Part shown: piece by piece, positions 8,834 through 18,742 of the stretch
Layout: every line of letters begins with the position of its first letter
How positions within the stretch are numbered: the first letter of the stretch is position 1
Source of the DNA: Aquella oligotrophica
GTDB taxonomy: Bacteria; Pseudomonadota; Gammaproteobacteria; Burkholderiales; UBA11063
Length of the DNA stretch: 64,000 nt
Assembly (NCBI RefSeq): GCF_002892535.1
Contig: NZ_CP024847.1
Coordinates: 248,001 to 312,000, forward strand
Direction: 5' to 3'
Position numbers and translations under genes: made by a program
Notes under the pieces: model-generated
Database searches by the model: none
Told to the model about the DNA's origin: nothing
Seen by the model: the letters and a program-made list of their open reading frames with translations, nothing else

Positions 8834-10821
8834 ATGGATCATTTATTTGGAAAATTAAGCTTAGCAGCAATTCCATTTGATGAACTGCCAGCAATGCTTG
8901 CTGGTGGTGCCATGGTTGGTGGTTTTATTGCATTAGTGCTATTAATCACTTATCTTGGTAAATGGAAATGGCTTTGGACGGAATGGTTGACATCGGTTGA
9001 TCATAAAAAAATTGGTATTATGTACATAATCGTGGCATTAGTTATGCTACTGCGTGGTTTTGCTGATGCGCTATTAATGCGTACCCAGCAAGCAATGTCT
9101 GTTGGTGCAAACCACGGCTTTTTGCCTCCACATCACTATGATCAAATCTTTACTGCACATGGCGTGATCATGATTTTCTTCATGGCAATGCCATTTATGG
9201 TTGGTTTGATGAATATTGTGGTGCCATTACAGATTGGTGCGCGTGATGTTGCCTTCCCATTCCTAAATTCGCTTAGCTTTTGGCTATTTATGGTTGGTGT
9301 CGTTTTGGTGATGCTTTGCCTTATTGTGGGTGAATTTGGACAAACAGGTTGGTTAGCTTACCCTCCATTATCAGAGAAGGAATTTAGCCCTGGAGTAGGG
9401 GTGGATTATTATATCTGGTCATTGCAGATATCCGGGATTGGAACATTGATTTCCGGGATTAATTTCTTTGTGACAATTCTTAAAATGCGTTGCCCTGGTA
9501 TGACATTAATGAAAATGCCAGTATTTACTTGGACTGCACTTTGTGCAAATATCTTGATTATTATTGCCTTCCCAGTATTGACAGTAACTTTATCTATGCT
9601 TACGCTAGATCGTTATCTTGATTTCCATTTCTTCACGAATAGTGGCGGTGGAAATGCAATGATGTACGTCAATCTTATCTGGATCTGGGGCATCCTGAAG
9701 TATATATTCTGGTGTTGCCAGCATTTGGTATTTTCTCTGAGGTCGTATCAACTTTCTCGCGGAAAAGACTATTTGGTTATAATATGATGGTATATGCAAC
9801 AGCATGTATTACCTTGTTATCTTTCATAGTTTGGCTACATCATTTCTTTACCATGGGTGCAGGTGCAAACGTAAATGCCTTCTTCGGTATTGCAACGATG
9901 ATTATTTCGATTCCTACTGGGGTTAAGATATTCAATTGGCTATTTACCATGTATAAAGGGAAAATTAGCTTTAATGCTCCAATGTACTGGACAATTGGTT
10001 TCATGATTACCTTCTCAATTGGTGGTATGACTGGGGTGTTATTGGCTGTACCTGGCGCTGATTTCCTATTACACAATAGCTTATTCTTAATTGCTCACTT
10101 CCATAATGTGATTATTGGTGGTGTGGTATTTGGCTATGTAGCTGGATTTAATTACTGGTTTCCAAAAGCATTTGGTTTTAAACTAAATGAGAAGCTTGGT
10201 AAATGTGCTTTCTGGTGCTGGTTAGTTGGGTTCTATGTTGCGTTTATGCCATTGTATGTACTTGGCTTTATGGGTGCAACTCGTCGTTTAAGTCATTATG
10301 ATGCTGCTACTGGTTGGCATCCATTATTTGTAATCGCGCTTGTTGGTGCACTAATTATTTTTGCTGGGATTGGTTTCCAATTGTTACAATTGTTTGTTAG
10401 TTTCTTGCAACGCAAGCAAAATATGGATGTAACTGGCGATCCATGGGATGGTCGTACGCTGGAGTGGGATACTGCTTCGCCGCCACCGTTCTATAACTTT
10501 GCTTTTGTACCACATGTCAATAGTTTGGAACCTCATTGGGATAACAAACAGGCAGCTAAAAATCATGCTGAACAACCTAAACGTAAATATGAAGATATTC
10601 ATATGCCAAAAAATACAGGCGTTGGTTTTGTAATTGGTATATTAGCCTTTACTTTTAGTTTTGGTATGATTTGGGATATCTGGTGGCTGGCAATTGTTTC
10701 TGCTATAGGAATGTTTGCTGGAGTAGCATATCGTTCATTTGATTATGATATTGATTACTACGTGAAAGCCGAAGAGGTTGAGCGAATCGAAAATGAAATT
10801 TCAAATAGGAAAATAGCATAA
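8834..10821 (+). pseudogene. cyoB: Cytochrome bo3 ubiquinol oxidase subunit I, with a one-base frameshift
   Basis: CyoB carries heme b, heme o3 and CuB and pumps protons. Two reading frames together cover the whole protein: 8834-9787 gives residues 1 to about 285, and from about 9690 a second frame continues to the stop at 10821. The break lies in the G-run at 9687-9690: one added base restores [15 protein letters not shown], the motif holding a CuB His and the cross-linked Tyr. On both sides the match to family sequence is strong ([60 protein letters not shown]). Intact neighbours suggest either a sequencing error in the G-run or a very recent mutation. If real, no active subunit I is made without frameshifting. 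Confidence 0.9.
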
Positions 10822-11426
10822 TGTCAACAGAAGTTTTACACAATAATCATCATCATGATCATGATGCTGAAGCTACCTCCAAGGTACTCTTTGGCTTCTG
10901 GATTTACATAATGAGTGACTGTATACTTTTTGCATCTATTTTTGCGACATATATAGTCTTACATGGTAATACCTTTGGTGGTCCAAGTGGTAAAGAGTTA
11001 TTTGAAATGCCATATGTGCTGATTGAAACTTTTTTGCTTTTGATCAGTAGTTTTACCTATGGTTTGGCAATGCAAGCAATGTATAAAGCCAATAAATCAC
11101 AAGTGATGCTATGGTTGAGTATTACTTTCCTACTTGGTTTTGGCTTCATCTGTATGGAAATAAATGAATTTCATCATTTAATTCTTGAAGGTAATGGTCC
11201 TAGTCGCAGTGCATTTTTGTCAGCCTTTTTTACACTGGTTGGTACACATGGATTACATGTTACCTGTGGTCTAGTTTGGATGATTATGCTGATGCTTCAG
11301 TTAAATAAACATGGTATCACGGCTGTAACGAGCCGCAAACTTGGCTGCCTTAGCTTATTCTGGCATTTCCTTGATATCGTGTGGATTTTTGTGTTTACAA
11401 TAGTATATTTAATGGGAGTTATGTGA
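10821..11426 (+). CDS. cyoC: Cytochrome bo3 ubiquinol oxidase subunit III
   Basis: CyoC is a five-helix membrane subunit of the bo3 oxidase, homologous to COX3. The 201 residues start with a His- and Asp-rich N-terminus (NNHHHDHD) that differs from Escherichia coli, then [21 protein letters not shown], typical of the first helix, and a late [13 protein letters not shown] segment. The start overlaps the cyoB stop by one base, so translation is probably coupled. This tight coupling downstream of the cyoB frameshift argues that the operon is still under selection. Confidence 0.95.
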   Translation: MSTEVLHNNHHHDHDAEATSKVLFGFWIYIMSDCILFASIFATYIVLHGNTFGGPSGKELFEMPYVLIETFLLLISSFTYGLAMQAMYKANKSQVMLWLSITFLLGFGFICMEINEFHHLILEGNGPSRSAFLSAFFTLVGTHGLHVTCGLVWMIMLMLQLNKHGITAVTSRKLGCLSLFWHFLDIVWIFVFTIVYLMGVM

Positions 11427-11749
11427 TGTCGCATAGTACACATGATTCTAGTCATGGATCAGTAAAGTCATATATTGTTGGTTTTATCTTATCTATTGTT
11501 TTGACTATAATTCCTTACTGGCTGGTTGTTGGTCATGTTATGACTGGTGATTCGCTAGTTTTTGCTGTGGTATTATTTGCCATTGCCCAGCTACTGGTGC
11601 AGTTAATTTTCTTTTTACATTTGGGAACTGCTCCCGAGCAGCGAAATAATACATTATCATTTATTTTTACAGTGATAGTGGTTGTTTTAATTGCTGGTGG
11701 TTCATTGTGGGTTATGTGGAATCTTAATTACAATATGATGGATCATTAA
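11426..11749 (+). CDS. cyoD: Cytochrome bo3 ubiquinol oxidase subunit IV
   Basis: CyoD is the small assembly subunit of the bo3 oxidase. I place the start at 11426, where TGATG overlaps the cyoC stop, which gives 107 residues. Three hydrophobic helices follow a short polar N-terminus (SHSTHDSSHGSVKSY), with VQLIFFLHLG in helix two, characteristic of the family. The last residues are MMDH. A terminator follows within 20 bases. Confidence 0.93.
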   Translation: MSHSTHDSSHGSVKSYIVGFILSIVLTIIPYWLVVGHVMTGDSLVFAVVLFAIAQLLVQLIFFLHLGTAPEQRNNTLSFIFTVIVVVLIAGGSLWVMWNLNYNMMDH

Positions 11750-11768
11750 CCAGAATTATTTTAATGAT

Positions 11769-11798
11769 AATGGCTAACTTTGGTAGTTAGCCATTTTT
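11769..11798 (+). terminator. Rho-independent terminator after cyoD
   Basis: Bases 11769-11778 pair with 11786-11795 around a 7-base loop and run into TTTTT at 11794-11798. It separates cyoABCD from cyoE, so cyoE needs readthrough or its own promoter in the 220 bases that follow. Confidence 0.8.
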
Positions 11799-12019
11799 GC
11801 TTATATGCTGAAGACTCTAAAATCTATACTAACGATTTCAGAGTATTAAGTGTTATGATTCTGGATTTAAAATCTAGTAATTAATTGATTAAGTTTTATA
11901 TCCAAGCAGTTTATTATCTGGTATTTTTTAGCTGAAGATAGATTAAGAGTAGTTTTCTGGTGGCTATCTTTATAAGATACCAAGCTTAGGGGACTTTCCC
12001 CTATTAAAGGTCTTTTAGA

Positions 12020-12874
12020 TTGATAAAAAAATTTTTCTCTGTAACAAAGCCTGGAATCATATTTGGTAATGTTATTACAGTTGCTGGTGGTTTTTGTCTT
12101 GGAGCTAGAGGTACACATGACTTTGGTTTATTTCTAGCTACTTTAATTGGTATCGCATTAGTTATTGCTTCTGGTTGTGTTTTTAATAACTACATCGATC
12201 GCGATATTGATAGCATAATGGAAAGAACCCGTAATCGAGTTCTAGTAAAAGGCTTGATGTCAGGAACTACTGCGTTAATTTATGCAACTATACTTGGGTT
12301 TTTGGGCACATTATTATTATACTGGCAGACTAATCGATTAACTGTTATAGTTGCCTTGATTGGTTTATTTGTTTATGTTATAGTTTATAGCATGTGGTTC
12401 AAAAGGCATTCAATTTATGGCACATTGATAGGTAGTATTTCTGGTGCTGTTCCACCCGTAGTTGGTTACTGTGCTGCTACTAATCGCTTTGATCTTGGTG
12501 CTATAATACTTTTTGTAATTCTGAGTTTGTGGCAAATGCCTCATTCTTTTGCTATTGCAATTTTTAGACTCAAAGATTATACCGCGGCATCTATTTCAAT
12601 TTTACCAGTTAAAAAAGGAATTGCTGCGACTAAAATACAAATGATTGCGTATACTGTAGCTTTTGCTATTGCCGTATGTGGTATGACAATTTTTGGTTAT
12701 ACCGGATTTAGTTATTTAATTATAGTTGGAGGTAGTGCTGCACTTTGGGTTAGATTAGCTTTTAAAGGTTTATCAGCTCAAGACGATAGAAAATGGGCAA
12801 GGAAAATGTTTCTTTATTCCATAATAATTATAATAATTTTCTCAGCTATGCTTGCTTTAGATGTAGTTCGCTAA
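12020..12874 (+). CDS. cyoE: Protoheme IX farnesyltransferase (heme o synthase)
   Basis: CyoE adds a farnesyl group to protoheme to make heme o for the bo3 oxidase. The start is a TTG at 12020, with AAGG 9 bases upstream; the protein then begins [20 protein letters not shown], matching the family N-terminus, so no ATG is needed. The 284 residues hold about eight helices, the prenyltransferase motif NNYIDRDID (56-64), and [15 protein letters not shown] and [16 protein letters not shown] short hairpin (11987-12003) lies just before the ribosome site and could affect translation. Confidence 0.95.
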   Translation: MIKKFFSVTKPGIIFGNVITVAGGFCLGARGTHDFGLFLATLIGIALVIASGCVFNNYIDRDIDSIMERTRNRVLVKGLMSGTTALIYATILGFLGTLLLYWQTNRLTVIVALIGLFVYVIVYSMWFKRHSIYGTLIGSISGAVPPVVGYCAATNRFDLGAIILFVILSLWQMPHSFAIAIFRLKDYTAASISILPVKKGIAATKIQMIAYTVAFAIAVCGMTIFGYTGFSYLIIVGGSAALWVRLAFKGLSAQDDRKWARKMFLYSIIIIIIFSAMLALDVVR

Positions 12875-12925
12875 ATATTTGAAATCTATGCCACTGAACT
12901 CCCTTATCTTCCTGAATTAAGTATT

Positions 12926-14197
12926 ATGAATCAGATAAATCATCAGAAATCATCGGGAAAGCTACTTAGTTTAGTTTTTCTAACTATATTTATTGATATG
13001 CTTGGGGTTGGGGTGTTAATCCCGGTTTTTCCACTTCTAATAATTCAAGGTTCAGAGTTTAATATTGTTCCAATAGGCTGGAGCAATGCACAGGCAATGA
13101 TAATGGCGGGGTGGTTACTTGCCATCTATCCGCTAAGCCAATTTATTTTTACGCCCATTCTTGGACAGTTGTCTGATCACTATGGAAGACGTAAGCTTCT
13201 GGCATTATCAATTTTTGGTACTTCAATTTCCTATCTATTATTTGCTATTGCGATTCATAGCAAAAATCTGCCACTAATGTTTTTTTCGCGTTTTATAGAC
13301 GGTGCGTCTGGTGGAAATATTTCAATTGCACAGGCAGTAATTGGTGATATTAGTAAGCCAGACAAAAGGGCTAGGAATTTTGGATTAATTGGAGTTTCCA
13401 TCGGGATTGGCTTTGTGTTTGGTCCTTTTATTGGCGGGAAATTATCAGATCCTGAGCTTATTTCATGGTTTGGTGCAGCAACACCCTTTGAATTTACTAC
13501 CTTATTAAGCTTTGTAAATGCCTTGTTGGTATTATACTTATTGCCAGAAACTCTGCAAATAAGGAATACAAGAACGATTGATTACCTACGTTCCATTCAT
13601 AATATCATTGGGTTAAGTGCTAACCTACAGTTACGTAAGCTTATTTTTTCCTTATTCTTATTTAATGCTGGATTTACATTCTTTTCTTCTTTTTGGGGTG
13701 TTGTATTACAAGAAGTTTTTGAGTTTAAGCAGGGGCAAGTTGGAAATTACTTTGCCTATATCGGTGTTATGATAATTTTGGCACAAGGTGGACTAGTTAG
13801 GCGATTGTCTGGCAAAATTGCTGAATATAAGGTTTTGCCTATTGCCATGACTGGTATGGCTGCCTGTCTGTTTGTCAATTATATTATTCCATCAAATCAG
13901 CCAAATCTAATCTATTATGTGCCACCATTTATTGCGGTATGTGCTGCATTATGTAAGGCCTTTGGTTCGGCCTTGATTACTAAAGTTAGTGAGCCAGACA
14001 AACTTGGTGAGGCAATGGGAATAAATTCAAGTGCTAATGCTTTAGGGCAGGCAATTCCTTATTTGCTTGCTGGCTATGTCGCAGCCAGTCATGCTAGGCT
14101 ACCAGTTTTGGTTGGGGCAATTCTGACTATTTTTGCCGCGCTATTCTTTTTTCTCCATTTTAAAAGCTTCAAGATAATTGAAGCCGTAGGCAAATAG
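12926..14197 (+). CDS. MFS transporter, tetracycline-exporter-like
   Basis: The 423-residue product has 12 predicted helices. Helix 1 holds the TIFIDMLGVGVLIPVFPLL segment seen in class A-type drug exporters, and the loop between helices 2 and 3 has the MFS signature GQLSDHYGRRKLL (about residues 85-97). In family terms it is a drug:proton antiporter like TetA or Bmr. The substrate is unknown and resistance cannot be claimed from sequence. It lies 51 bases after cyoE and 11 bases before smc, so it may share their transcript. Confidence 0.88.
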   Translation: MNQINHQKSSGKLLSLVFLTIFIDMLGVGVLIPVFPLLIIQGSEFNIVPIGWSNAQAMIMAGWLLAIYPLSQFIFTPILGQLSDHYGRRKLLALSIFGTSISYLLFAIAIHSKNLPLMFFSRFIDGASGGNISIAQAVIGDISKPDKRARNFGLIGVSIGIGFVFGPFIGGKLSDPELISWFGAATPFEFTTLLSFVNALLVLYLLPETLQIRNTRTIDYLRSIHNIIGLSANLQLRKLIFSLFLFNAGFTFFSSFWGVVLQEVFEFKQGQVGNYFAYIGVMIILAQGGLVRRLSGKIAEYKVLPIAMTGMAACLFVNYIIPSNQPNLIYYVPPFIAVCAALCKAFGSALITKVSEPDKLGEAMGINSSANALGQAIPYLLAGYVAASHARLPVLVGAILTIFAALFFFLHFKSFKIIEAVGK

Positions 14198-14208
14198 AGT
14201 TTTTAATT

Positions 14209-17200
14209 ATGCGTCTAAAACAGATTAGATTATCCGGTTTCAAATCTTTTGTCGATAATACTGCTATTGAAGTAGTAGGGCAATTGGTGGGAATAGTTGG
14301 ACCTAATGGCTGTGGGAAATCAAATGTTATTGATGCTGTGCGTTGGGTACTGGGCGAATCTTCCGCAAAACAGCTACGTGGTGAATCGATGGCAGACGTT
14401 ATTTTTAATGGTTCATTAAAAAGAAAGCCAGTTTCCAGGGCTAGTGTAGAATTAGTATTTGATAATACTTTAAAATCATTGAGTGGTCTTTGGAATACTT
14501 ATGATGAGGTTGCTATTAAGCGGGTTATTTCTAGGCAGGGTGAATCAAGCTATCTGATAAATAATCAGCAGGTACGGCGTAAAGATATTACGGATCTATT
14601 TCTTGGAACTGGGGTTGGTAGTAAAGGTTATGCCGTTATTGAACAGGGAATGATTAGCCGAATTATTGAATCACGCCCCGAGGATATGCGTCTTTTTATT
14701 GAAGAGGCTGCGGGAGTGTCAAAATATCGTGAGCGGCGTAAAGAAACGGTTATGCGCCTTAATGATACGCGAGATAATTTACTGCGCCTAGAAGATATTC
14801 ATGGTGAAATAATCAAACAGCTGGCAACGCTTAAAGAACAGGCTGAAATTGCAAAATTGTATCAGGAGCTTAATCAGGAGCTCAAACTCAAACAGGGATT
14901 GGTTTTGGCTGTGAAGGTTCGTGATGCAAAAAAAATCCAAGCCGAAGCCAGTCAATTTATCCAAAACTGTGAAGATGAGCTAAGAACGATTGGTTACCAG
15001 CTTGAAGAAGTAAATGAACAATTAACCCGCGAGCAGGAATTAAAGGTTACCAAGGAGCAGCATTTTCAAGATTTGATGCAAAGCTTTAATGAATATCGAA
15101 CTCAGTTAGCTCGGGTAGAAGAGCGTTATAAACATTATACTGAGTTACTACAGCGTTTTGAAACTGAAACTGGTGATTTGAATGAGCGGCTTAATACTCT
15201 AGCTGAAGAAATTACTGAATATGGGTTACGAATTGAAGAAATAGATCTTACAATTGAAGATAAACAGCTTCAATTGAATGAAGAAGAAATAATTCGCGAC
15301 CAGTTTCAAGAATCAGTATTTGCTGGTGAAGCTAGCTATCAGGAAATACAGGCTAAGAGCCAGATGCGACAATCAAAATTAAATCAATTAAAGCATGATT
15401 GTGATTTGCTTACTAATAGTTGCAGACATAAAGAGCAGCAGCATGCAAATTTGCTGACACGTAAACAGCGTCTTGTTGAAGAAACTAATACCTTAGATCT
15501 AGATCAAAATTATCATTTTATCAAGGAAGAAGTTGAACTCGTAAAGGAAGATCTCATCTCTTCTGAATTGAGTCTTGAAAAAGTAGCCGTTCTTCATGAA
15601 GAAATCAGTGGGAAATTACAGTTAATTCAGCAGGAGAAACAGTTACTAAGTAATCAGCAGTCTGCAACAGCGGCTAAAATTGACACATTGAATAAACTCA
15701 TCCAGAAATCAATTCTTAATGATTCGGGCTTTGCCAGTGATGCCAGTGAGTTATGGCAAATGATTAAAGTAAGTGATGGGTATGAACTAGCTGTTGAAGT
15801 AGCCATTGCCTCGCTATTAAAAGCCAAAATTATTGAAAATATCCCATCAAAAGACGATATTGATCAACATAAAATAGCACTATGGTTTAAAGATAGCTCC
15901 ATTAATGTAAAGATAAATCCAAAGAGCCTAAGTCAATACGTGGCAATCAAGGATCAGGGAATTTCTTCATTATATAGTTATTTAAACCAGTTTATTCTGA
16001 TTGATAATATTGGAACAATTAGTACGTTAGAGGAAAATTATTTTTATATAACAAGGGATGGGCATTTATTTACTAGTTATTATGCAATCTATAATGCGAA
16101 TAATGATAGTGACAATATTCTACTTCATCAGCAGGAGCTAGAAAGTTTGGCCCAACTTAATATTGGGTTTGAGCAGAAAATAGCCGAACTGGAAGAAGAA
16201 GTGCAGGAACTTATTCGGCGTGAAAATGGATTAAAAAACGATTCAAGCAGTTTGCAGGCTACAAATAGAAGATTGATGCAGAAGAAACATGATCTTGAGG
16301 TTGAGTTAACCAAGCAGGAGCAGATGTTTATCCAGAATCAGCGGCATCTTGAGCGCACAACAGAGGAAATTCAGCTTATTACCCAGGAAATTAACCATTT
16401 GACTAATGAGATTTCTGATTTGCAAATAAACCTAGAGGAAAAACGCCTAACTTTATCTGAGTATGAAGTCGAAAGTCAGAATATTGAGCTTGAGCGCTTG
16501 GAAAGTGAAACGGCTCATAAACTTGCAGAGAATAAACTTAATGATATAAATGGTAAAATTAATCAGTTGATTATTGACCTTCAAATGTTGCGCCAGCAAA
16601 AAAATCATAGTGAACAGATAAAAAAAGATAAAGAGTTACAACTTGCTGCTGTAAGATCAAATCTGGCAAAGTTGGCAGATGAGAAGGATAGTTTTAGTAA
16701 TAGTACTGAAGCCGAGGAGATTAATGGGCTACAGCAAAATATTGCTGATATTGCAGGTAAGATGCAGAGTGTACAAGGGGAGCTAAATGAGCTTTCAAAT
16801 AAAGTTGTGAGCTTGAAAAATAAAGCATCATCCCTAAATAGTAATTATCAGCGGAATCTGGAAAAAATTAACCAGACTAAATTCAAGCTTCAGGAACAAC
16901 AAATTTTGTTATCTACCTATCGTGAAAGTTGTGAAGAACGCGGACTTAACGAAGATTTATTAGCAGAGCTGACAACTAATGCACCTAAGGAATTAAACAG
17001 TATTTTAGAGGAAACAAAAGCTCTTGAAGCTAGGATAGCAGGGTTGGGGTTAGTTAATCTGAAAGCGATTGAAGATCTTGAAGTTGCAAGTGTCAAGGAA
17101 GAAGAGTTAATTTTTCAGCTTGATGATTTACGTCAGGCAATAATTAATCTTGAAGCTGCAATAGAACATATTGATAATGAAACTAGAATTCTATTGCAAG

Positions 17201-17670
17201 CTACTTTTGATAAGCTAAATGCTGCAATACAGGTTTATTTCAAAGCGCTTTTTGGCGGTGGAAATGCTAAACTTGCTCTTACGGAGAAGGATATCCTGAA
17301 TGCTGGAGTGCAAATTTTTGCCGAACCGCCGGGCAAAAAAAATTCTACCATTCATTTGCTTTCTGGCGGTGAAAAGGCATTAGCCGCAATGAGTTTTATC
17401 TTTGCTTTATTTAGCCTGAATCCGGCACCTTTCTGCCTTTTGGATGAAGTAGATGCTCCGTTAGATGATGCAAATACTTCCAGATTTTGTAATCTGGTAA
17501 AAGATCTTTCCGATAAGACTCAGTTTGTATATATTTCACATAACAGGTTAGCGATGGAAATGGCGGATCAATTAGTGGGAGTTACGATGCAGGAAAAAGG
17601 AGTGTCAACGGTCGTAAGTGTTAGCCTGATTGATGCTGTTAACCAGATTAATGCTGAGCAAAGTGCCTAG
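14209..17670 (+). CDS. smc: Chromosome segregation protein SMC
   Basis: SMC dimers compact and align the chromosome with ScpA and ScpB. The 1153 residues show the Walker A box GPNGCGKSN (31-39), a Q-loop region with FLGTGVGSKGYAVIEQGMI, two long Gln- and Glu-rich coiled coils with a hinge near residues 500-640, the ABC signature LSGGEKALAA near 1048, and Walker B with CLLDEVDAPLDD near 1076-1087. Length is normal. No clear ribosome site precedes the ATG, and the gene probably depends on the MFS gene 11 bases upstream. scpA and scpB are not in the window. Confidence 0.97.
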   Translation: MRLKQIRLSGFKSFVDNTAIEVVGQLVGIVGPNGCGKSNVIDAVRWVLGESSAKQLRGESMADVIFNGSLKRKPVSRASVELVFDNTLKSLSGLWNTYDEVAIKRVISRQGESSYLINNQQVRRKDITDLFLGTGVGSKGYAVIEQGMISRIIESRPEDMRLFIEEAAGVSKYRERRKETVMRLNDTRDNLLRLEDIHGEIIKQLATLKEQAEIAKLYQELNQELKLKQGLVLAVKVRDAKKIQAEASQFIQNCEDELRTIGYQLEEVNEQLTREQELKVTKEQHFQDLMQSFNEYRTQLARVEERYKHYTELLQRFETETGDLNERLNTLAEEITEYGLRIEEIDLTIEDKQLQLNEEEIIRDQFQESVFAGEASYQEIQAKSQMRQSKLNQLKHDCDLLTNSCRHKEQQHANLLTRKQRLVEETNTLDLDQNYHFIKEEVELVKEDLISSELSLEKVAVLHEEISGKLQLIQQEKQLLSNQQSATAAKIDTLNKLIQKSILNDSGFASDASELWQMIKVSDGYELAVEVAIASLLKAKIIENIPSKDDIDQHKIALWFKDSSINVKINPKSLSQYVAIKDQGISSLYSYLNQFILIDNIGTISTLEENYFYITRDGHLFTSYYAIYNANNDSDNILLHQQELESLAQLNIGFEQKIAELEEEVQELIRRENGLKNDSSSLQATNRRLMQKKHDLEVELTKQEQMFIQNQRHLERTTEEIQLITQEINHLTNEISDLQINLEEKRLTLSEYEVESQNIELERLESETAHKLAENKLNDINGKINQLIIDLQMLRQQKNHSEQIKKDKELQLAAVRSNLAKLADEKDSFSNSTEAEEINGLQQNIADIAGKMQSVQGELNELSNKVVSLKNKASSLNSNYQRNLEKINQTKFKLQEQQILLSTYRESCEERGLNEDLLAELTTNAPKELNSILEETKALEARIAGLGLVNLKAIEDLEVASVKEEELIFQLDDLRQAIINLEAAIEHIDNETRILLQATFDKLNAAIQVYFKALFGGGNAKLALTEKDILNAGVQIFAEPPGKKNSTIHLLSGGEKALAAMSFIFALFSLNPAPFCLLDEVDAPLDDANTSRFCNLVKDLSDKTQFVYISHNRLAMEMADQLVGVTMQEKGVSTVVSVSLIDAVNQINAEQSA

Positions 17671-17700
17671 AATAGACTTTTTGGATTAAGGATATATTAT

Positions 17701-18264
17701 ATGCAGATAGAATTAACTACGAATTATAAAGGTAAGTGCCTGATTGCTGTTCCGGGTATGAGAGATGATGTGTTCTCGAATACAGTGGTTTACATAACAG
17801 AACATAATTCAGTAAGTGGTGCAATTGGTGTAATTATTAATAAGAGTCTTCCTGATAGTAAGCCTGCTGCAATATCAACCAATTTTGATTTTTCCAAATA
17901 CACTAAAGAGTGGTCAAATATTCCGTTTTATTTTGGTGGTCCAGTAGAGTTGAGTAGCGGTTTTATCTTACATGATTCTGCTCCGGATGCCGATGAACTT
18001 GTTTTAACCGGAGATCGCCGCAAAATTCATCAACTGGCTAGTTCTGGTTCAGTAAAGCCTTGGATATTGACTGCCGGATACTGTCTTTGGGATAGCTTCC
18101 AGCTAGAGCGAGAAATTCGTCATAATAGCTGGCTGATTGTTGATAGCTCTCCGCAACATTTTTTCCAAGAAATACATCCACAAGATCGTTATCGTGAAGC
18201 ATTAAAACTTGCAGGAGTTAGAAATATTGCTACTTTTGATTTTAGTGGTGCAGGAAATGCCTGA
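17701..18264 (+). CDS. yqgE: YqgE/AlgH family protein
   Basis: The 187-residue sequence matches the YqgE/AlgH (UPF0301) family: the opening GKCLIAVPGMRDDVFSNTVVYI, then GAIGVIINK, FYFGGPVELSSGFILH, and a late TAGYCLWDSFQLERE. AlgH affects alginate expression in Pseudomonas, but the biochemical role is not known. The ribosome site AAGGA precedes the ATG. It overlaps ruvX by 8 bases, the usual yqgE-yqgF pairing in proteobacteria. Confidence 0.93.
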   Translation: MQIELTTNYKGKCLIAVPGMRDDVFSNTVVYITEHNSVSGAIGVIINKSLPDSKPAAISTNFDFSKYTKEWSNIPFYFGGPVELSSGFILHDSAPDADELVLTGDRRKIHQLASSGSVKPWILTAGYCLWDSFQLEREIRHNSWLIVDSSPQHFFQEIHPQDRYREALKLAGVRNIATFDFSGAGNA

Positions 18265-18691
18265 TTTACCAAAAGAGTATAACATTCTAGCTTTTGACTA
18301 CGGAAATGTTCGAATTGGCGTTGCAGTAGGTAATAGTTTGCTTAAAATTCCACATCCATTAATGACTATTGGTGGTGAAAGCTTGAACGCAAAAATTGCA
18401 GCGATTGAGCCAATTATTACTAAATGGCAGCCAGCGGTACTTGTAGTTGGCGTGCCTGAATTTAGCGATAATCCACAAAAAATACAGTTAATTAATACTA
18501 TCAAAAATTTTGGTAAGCGTTTAGCGGCTAGATTTGATTTGCCAGTTAATTTAGTTAATGAGGATTATAGTTCAAGCCATGCCAGTAGTCTTTTAAACGA
18601 GCAAGGTATTCATGGTAAATCACAAAAAATCATGCTGGATCAATTAGCTGCTTGTTCTATTCTGGAGTCATTTTTTGCTAGCTATAACTGA
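18257..18691 (+). CDS. ruvX: Holliday junction resolvase-like RuvX (YqgF)
   Basis: I start it at 18257, where the ATG overlaps the yqgE stop. The 144-residue product has the RNase H-like opening AFDYGNVRIGVAVGN and the second acidic motif VVGVPEF, then NEDYSSSHA near residue 105. These carry the metal-binding acids of the YqgF fold. The family is tied to 16S rRNA 5' end maturation and to Holliday-junction-like cleavage. Its position directly after yqgE supports the call. Confidence 0.93.
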   Translation: MPDLPKEYNILAFDYGNVRIGVAVGNSLLKIPHPLMTIGGESLNAKIAAIEPIITKWQPAVLVVGVPEFSDNPQKIQLINTIKNFGKRLAARFDLPVNLVNEDYSSSHASSLLNEQGIHGKSQKIMLDQLAACSILESFFASYN

Positions 18692-18742
18692 TTCCTTATA
18701 TCCTACTACTGATTATAATGTAATCCTCTAAATTAAATAGGT

